Assembly (NCBI GenBank): GCA_018817865.1
Contig: JAHITG010000204.1
Span: 1 to 5,982 of the forward strand
DNA: 5,982 nucleotides
Direction: 5' to 3'
Source of the DNA: Spirochaetota bacterium
Lineage (GTDB): Bacteria; Spirochaetota; JAHITG01
Shown: one piece after another, positions 5,551 to 5,982 of the stretch
How the letters are laid out: every line of letters starts with the position of its first letter
Position numbering within the stretch: position 1 is the stretch's first letter
Program-made: the position numbers and the translations under genes
Notes under the pieces: model-generated
The model's input: only the letters and a program-made list of their open reading frames with translations
Database searches by the model: none
Told to the model about the DNA's origin: nothing

Positions 5551-5919
5551 TTATAATACTTCCGGTGCCAACGAAATGATCTTAGAAAATTTCTTTTCTC
5601 TTAATTCCCTGGCTACGGGGCCGAATATTCTTGTCCCCCTGGGATTCTGCGCCTGATCGATTATAACAGCTGCATTATCATCGAACCTGATATAAGTGCC
5701 ATCCTTTCGCCTTACCTCTTTTTTTGTCCTGACAATAACAGCTTTAACGATCTCGCCTTTTTTGATCTGAGCATTCGGAAGAGCATCCTTTACAGAGGCA
5801 ACAATGATATCACCTATATATCCGTATGTTTTTTTACTTCCGCCCAGGATCTTAAAACACTTTATCTTTTTAGCTCCCGAATTGTCTGCTACATTTAATC
5901 TTGATTCTAACTGTATCAT
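5551..5919 (-). CDS. rplN: 50S ribosomal protein L14
   Basis: L14 lies on the subunit interface of the 50S particle, contacts 16S rRNA (bridge B8), and is where the silencing factor RsfS binds in other bacteria. The 122-residue length is exactly the usual one. Conserved segments are MIQLESRLNVADNSGAKK (1-18), CFKILGG (21-27), then YGYIGDIIVASVKDALPNA (32-50), the basic KKGEIVKAVIVRTKKEVRR (53-71), RFDDNAAVIID (78-88) and NPRGTRIFGPVARELRE (92-108). It starts at ATG; an AAGGGA ribosome-binding site overlaps the stop codon of rpsQ, 10 nt away, so the two are likely coupled. This is the first gene of the classical spc operon. No promoter is seen in the short gap before it, so here it is probably co-transcribed with the preceding S10-type genes. 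Confidence 0.98.
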   Translation of the reverse strand: MIQLESRLNVADNSGAKKIKCFKILGGSKKTYGYIGDIIVASVKDALPNAQIKKGEIVKAVIVRTKKEVRRKDGTYIRFDDNAAVIIDQAQNPRGTRIFGPVARELREKKFSKIISLAPEVL

Positions 5920-5929
5920 AATTTATCCC

Positions 5930-5982
5930 TTATTTGGCTTTTTCAACTATAGAAAGCAGCTGCCATCTTTTTAATTTACTTA
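5930..5982 (-). CDS. rpsQ: 30S ribosomal protein S17, C-terminal fragment (enters from outside the window)
   Basis: The last 16 codons can be read in frame before a TAA stop at 5930-5932: SKLKRWQLLSIVEKAK. This matches the S17 C-terminal pattern (usually PLSKxKRWRLxxVxEKA), and the two leading bases TA fit a preceding Leu codon. S17 is an early-assembling 16S rRNA-binding protein with an OB fold. It lies directly upstream of rplN, its standard place at the end of the S10 operon. The rest of the gene is outside the window, so only identity and end are supported. Confidence 0.9.
   Translation of the reverse strand, partial: SKLKRWQLLSIVEKAK

Noticed and set aside
5920..5929. Separate spc promoter ahead of rplN
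   Set aside because: The gap is only 10 nt and the visible part of rpsQ is too short to judge a promoter; co-transcription with rpsQ is more likely.
1..5982. A novel defence, mobile or secondary-metabolism system
   Set aside because: Every base is accounted for by the conserved ribosomal-protein operon and its short gaps. No inserted gene, insertion sequence, array or foreign-looking segment was found; only the L5 tail stands out.

Overview
The window is a bacterial ribosomal-protein operon of the spc type, read entirely on the minus strand. In transcription order (high to low coordinates) it holds the 3' end of rpsQ, then rplN, rplX, rplE, rpsN, rpsH, rplF, rplR, rpsE, rpmD, rplO, secY, and the first 18 codons of adk. 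The order is the classical bacterial one. The proteins have bacterial-type lengths and motifs, and bacterial-style Shine-Dalgarno sequences precede the genes. The DNA is AT-rich by eye (no exact count made), and Lys/Ile-rich proteins match that. S14 is the short zinc-binding form and L24 carries a C-terminal four-cysteine knuckle. The species or phylum cannot be fixed from this window. A low-GC member of a less-studied bacterial phylum is plausible, but that is an inference.

Layout: 5930-5982 is the tail of rpsQ. 4232-5919 holds rplN, rplX and rplE, separated by the three longest gaps of the window (39, 50 and, after rplE, 38 nt). From rpsN to adk (4193 down to 1) the genes are packed with gaps of 3 to 22 nt or a 1-nt overlap (rplO/secY), which suggests one polycistronic mRNA with translational coupling. 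No terminator, convincing promoter, mobile element, tRNA, rRNA or CRISPR array was seen. There is no gene-free stretch above 50 nt.

The genes work together in ribosome assembly: S17, S14, S8 and S5 in the small subunit; L14, L24, L5, L6, L18, L30 and L15 in the large subunit. SecY is the membrane channel that accepts nascent chains from those ribosomes. Adenylate kinase follows directly, with no rpmJ between it and secY.

Most of the window is ordinary core genome. The one clearly unusual element is ribosomal protein L5. It has a tail of about 108 residues beyond the normal 180-residue fold: first a charged Glu/Lys/Ala helix-like segment, then a Gly/Asp/Lys/His-rich stretch with a 15-residue tandem repeat and seven histidines. 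Smaller oddities are a roughly 30-residue tail on L15, a C-x4-C second half in the L24 knuckle, and small inverted repeats in the gaps around rplX and rplE. One of these abuts the rplE ribosome-binding site, where S8 feedback acts in Escherichia coli.
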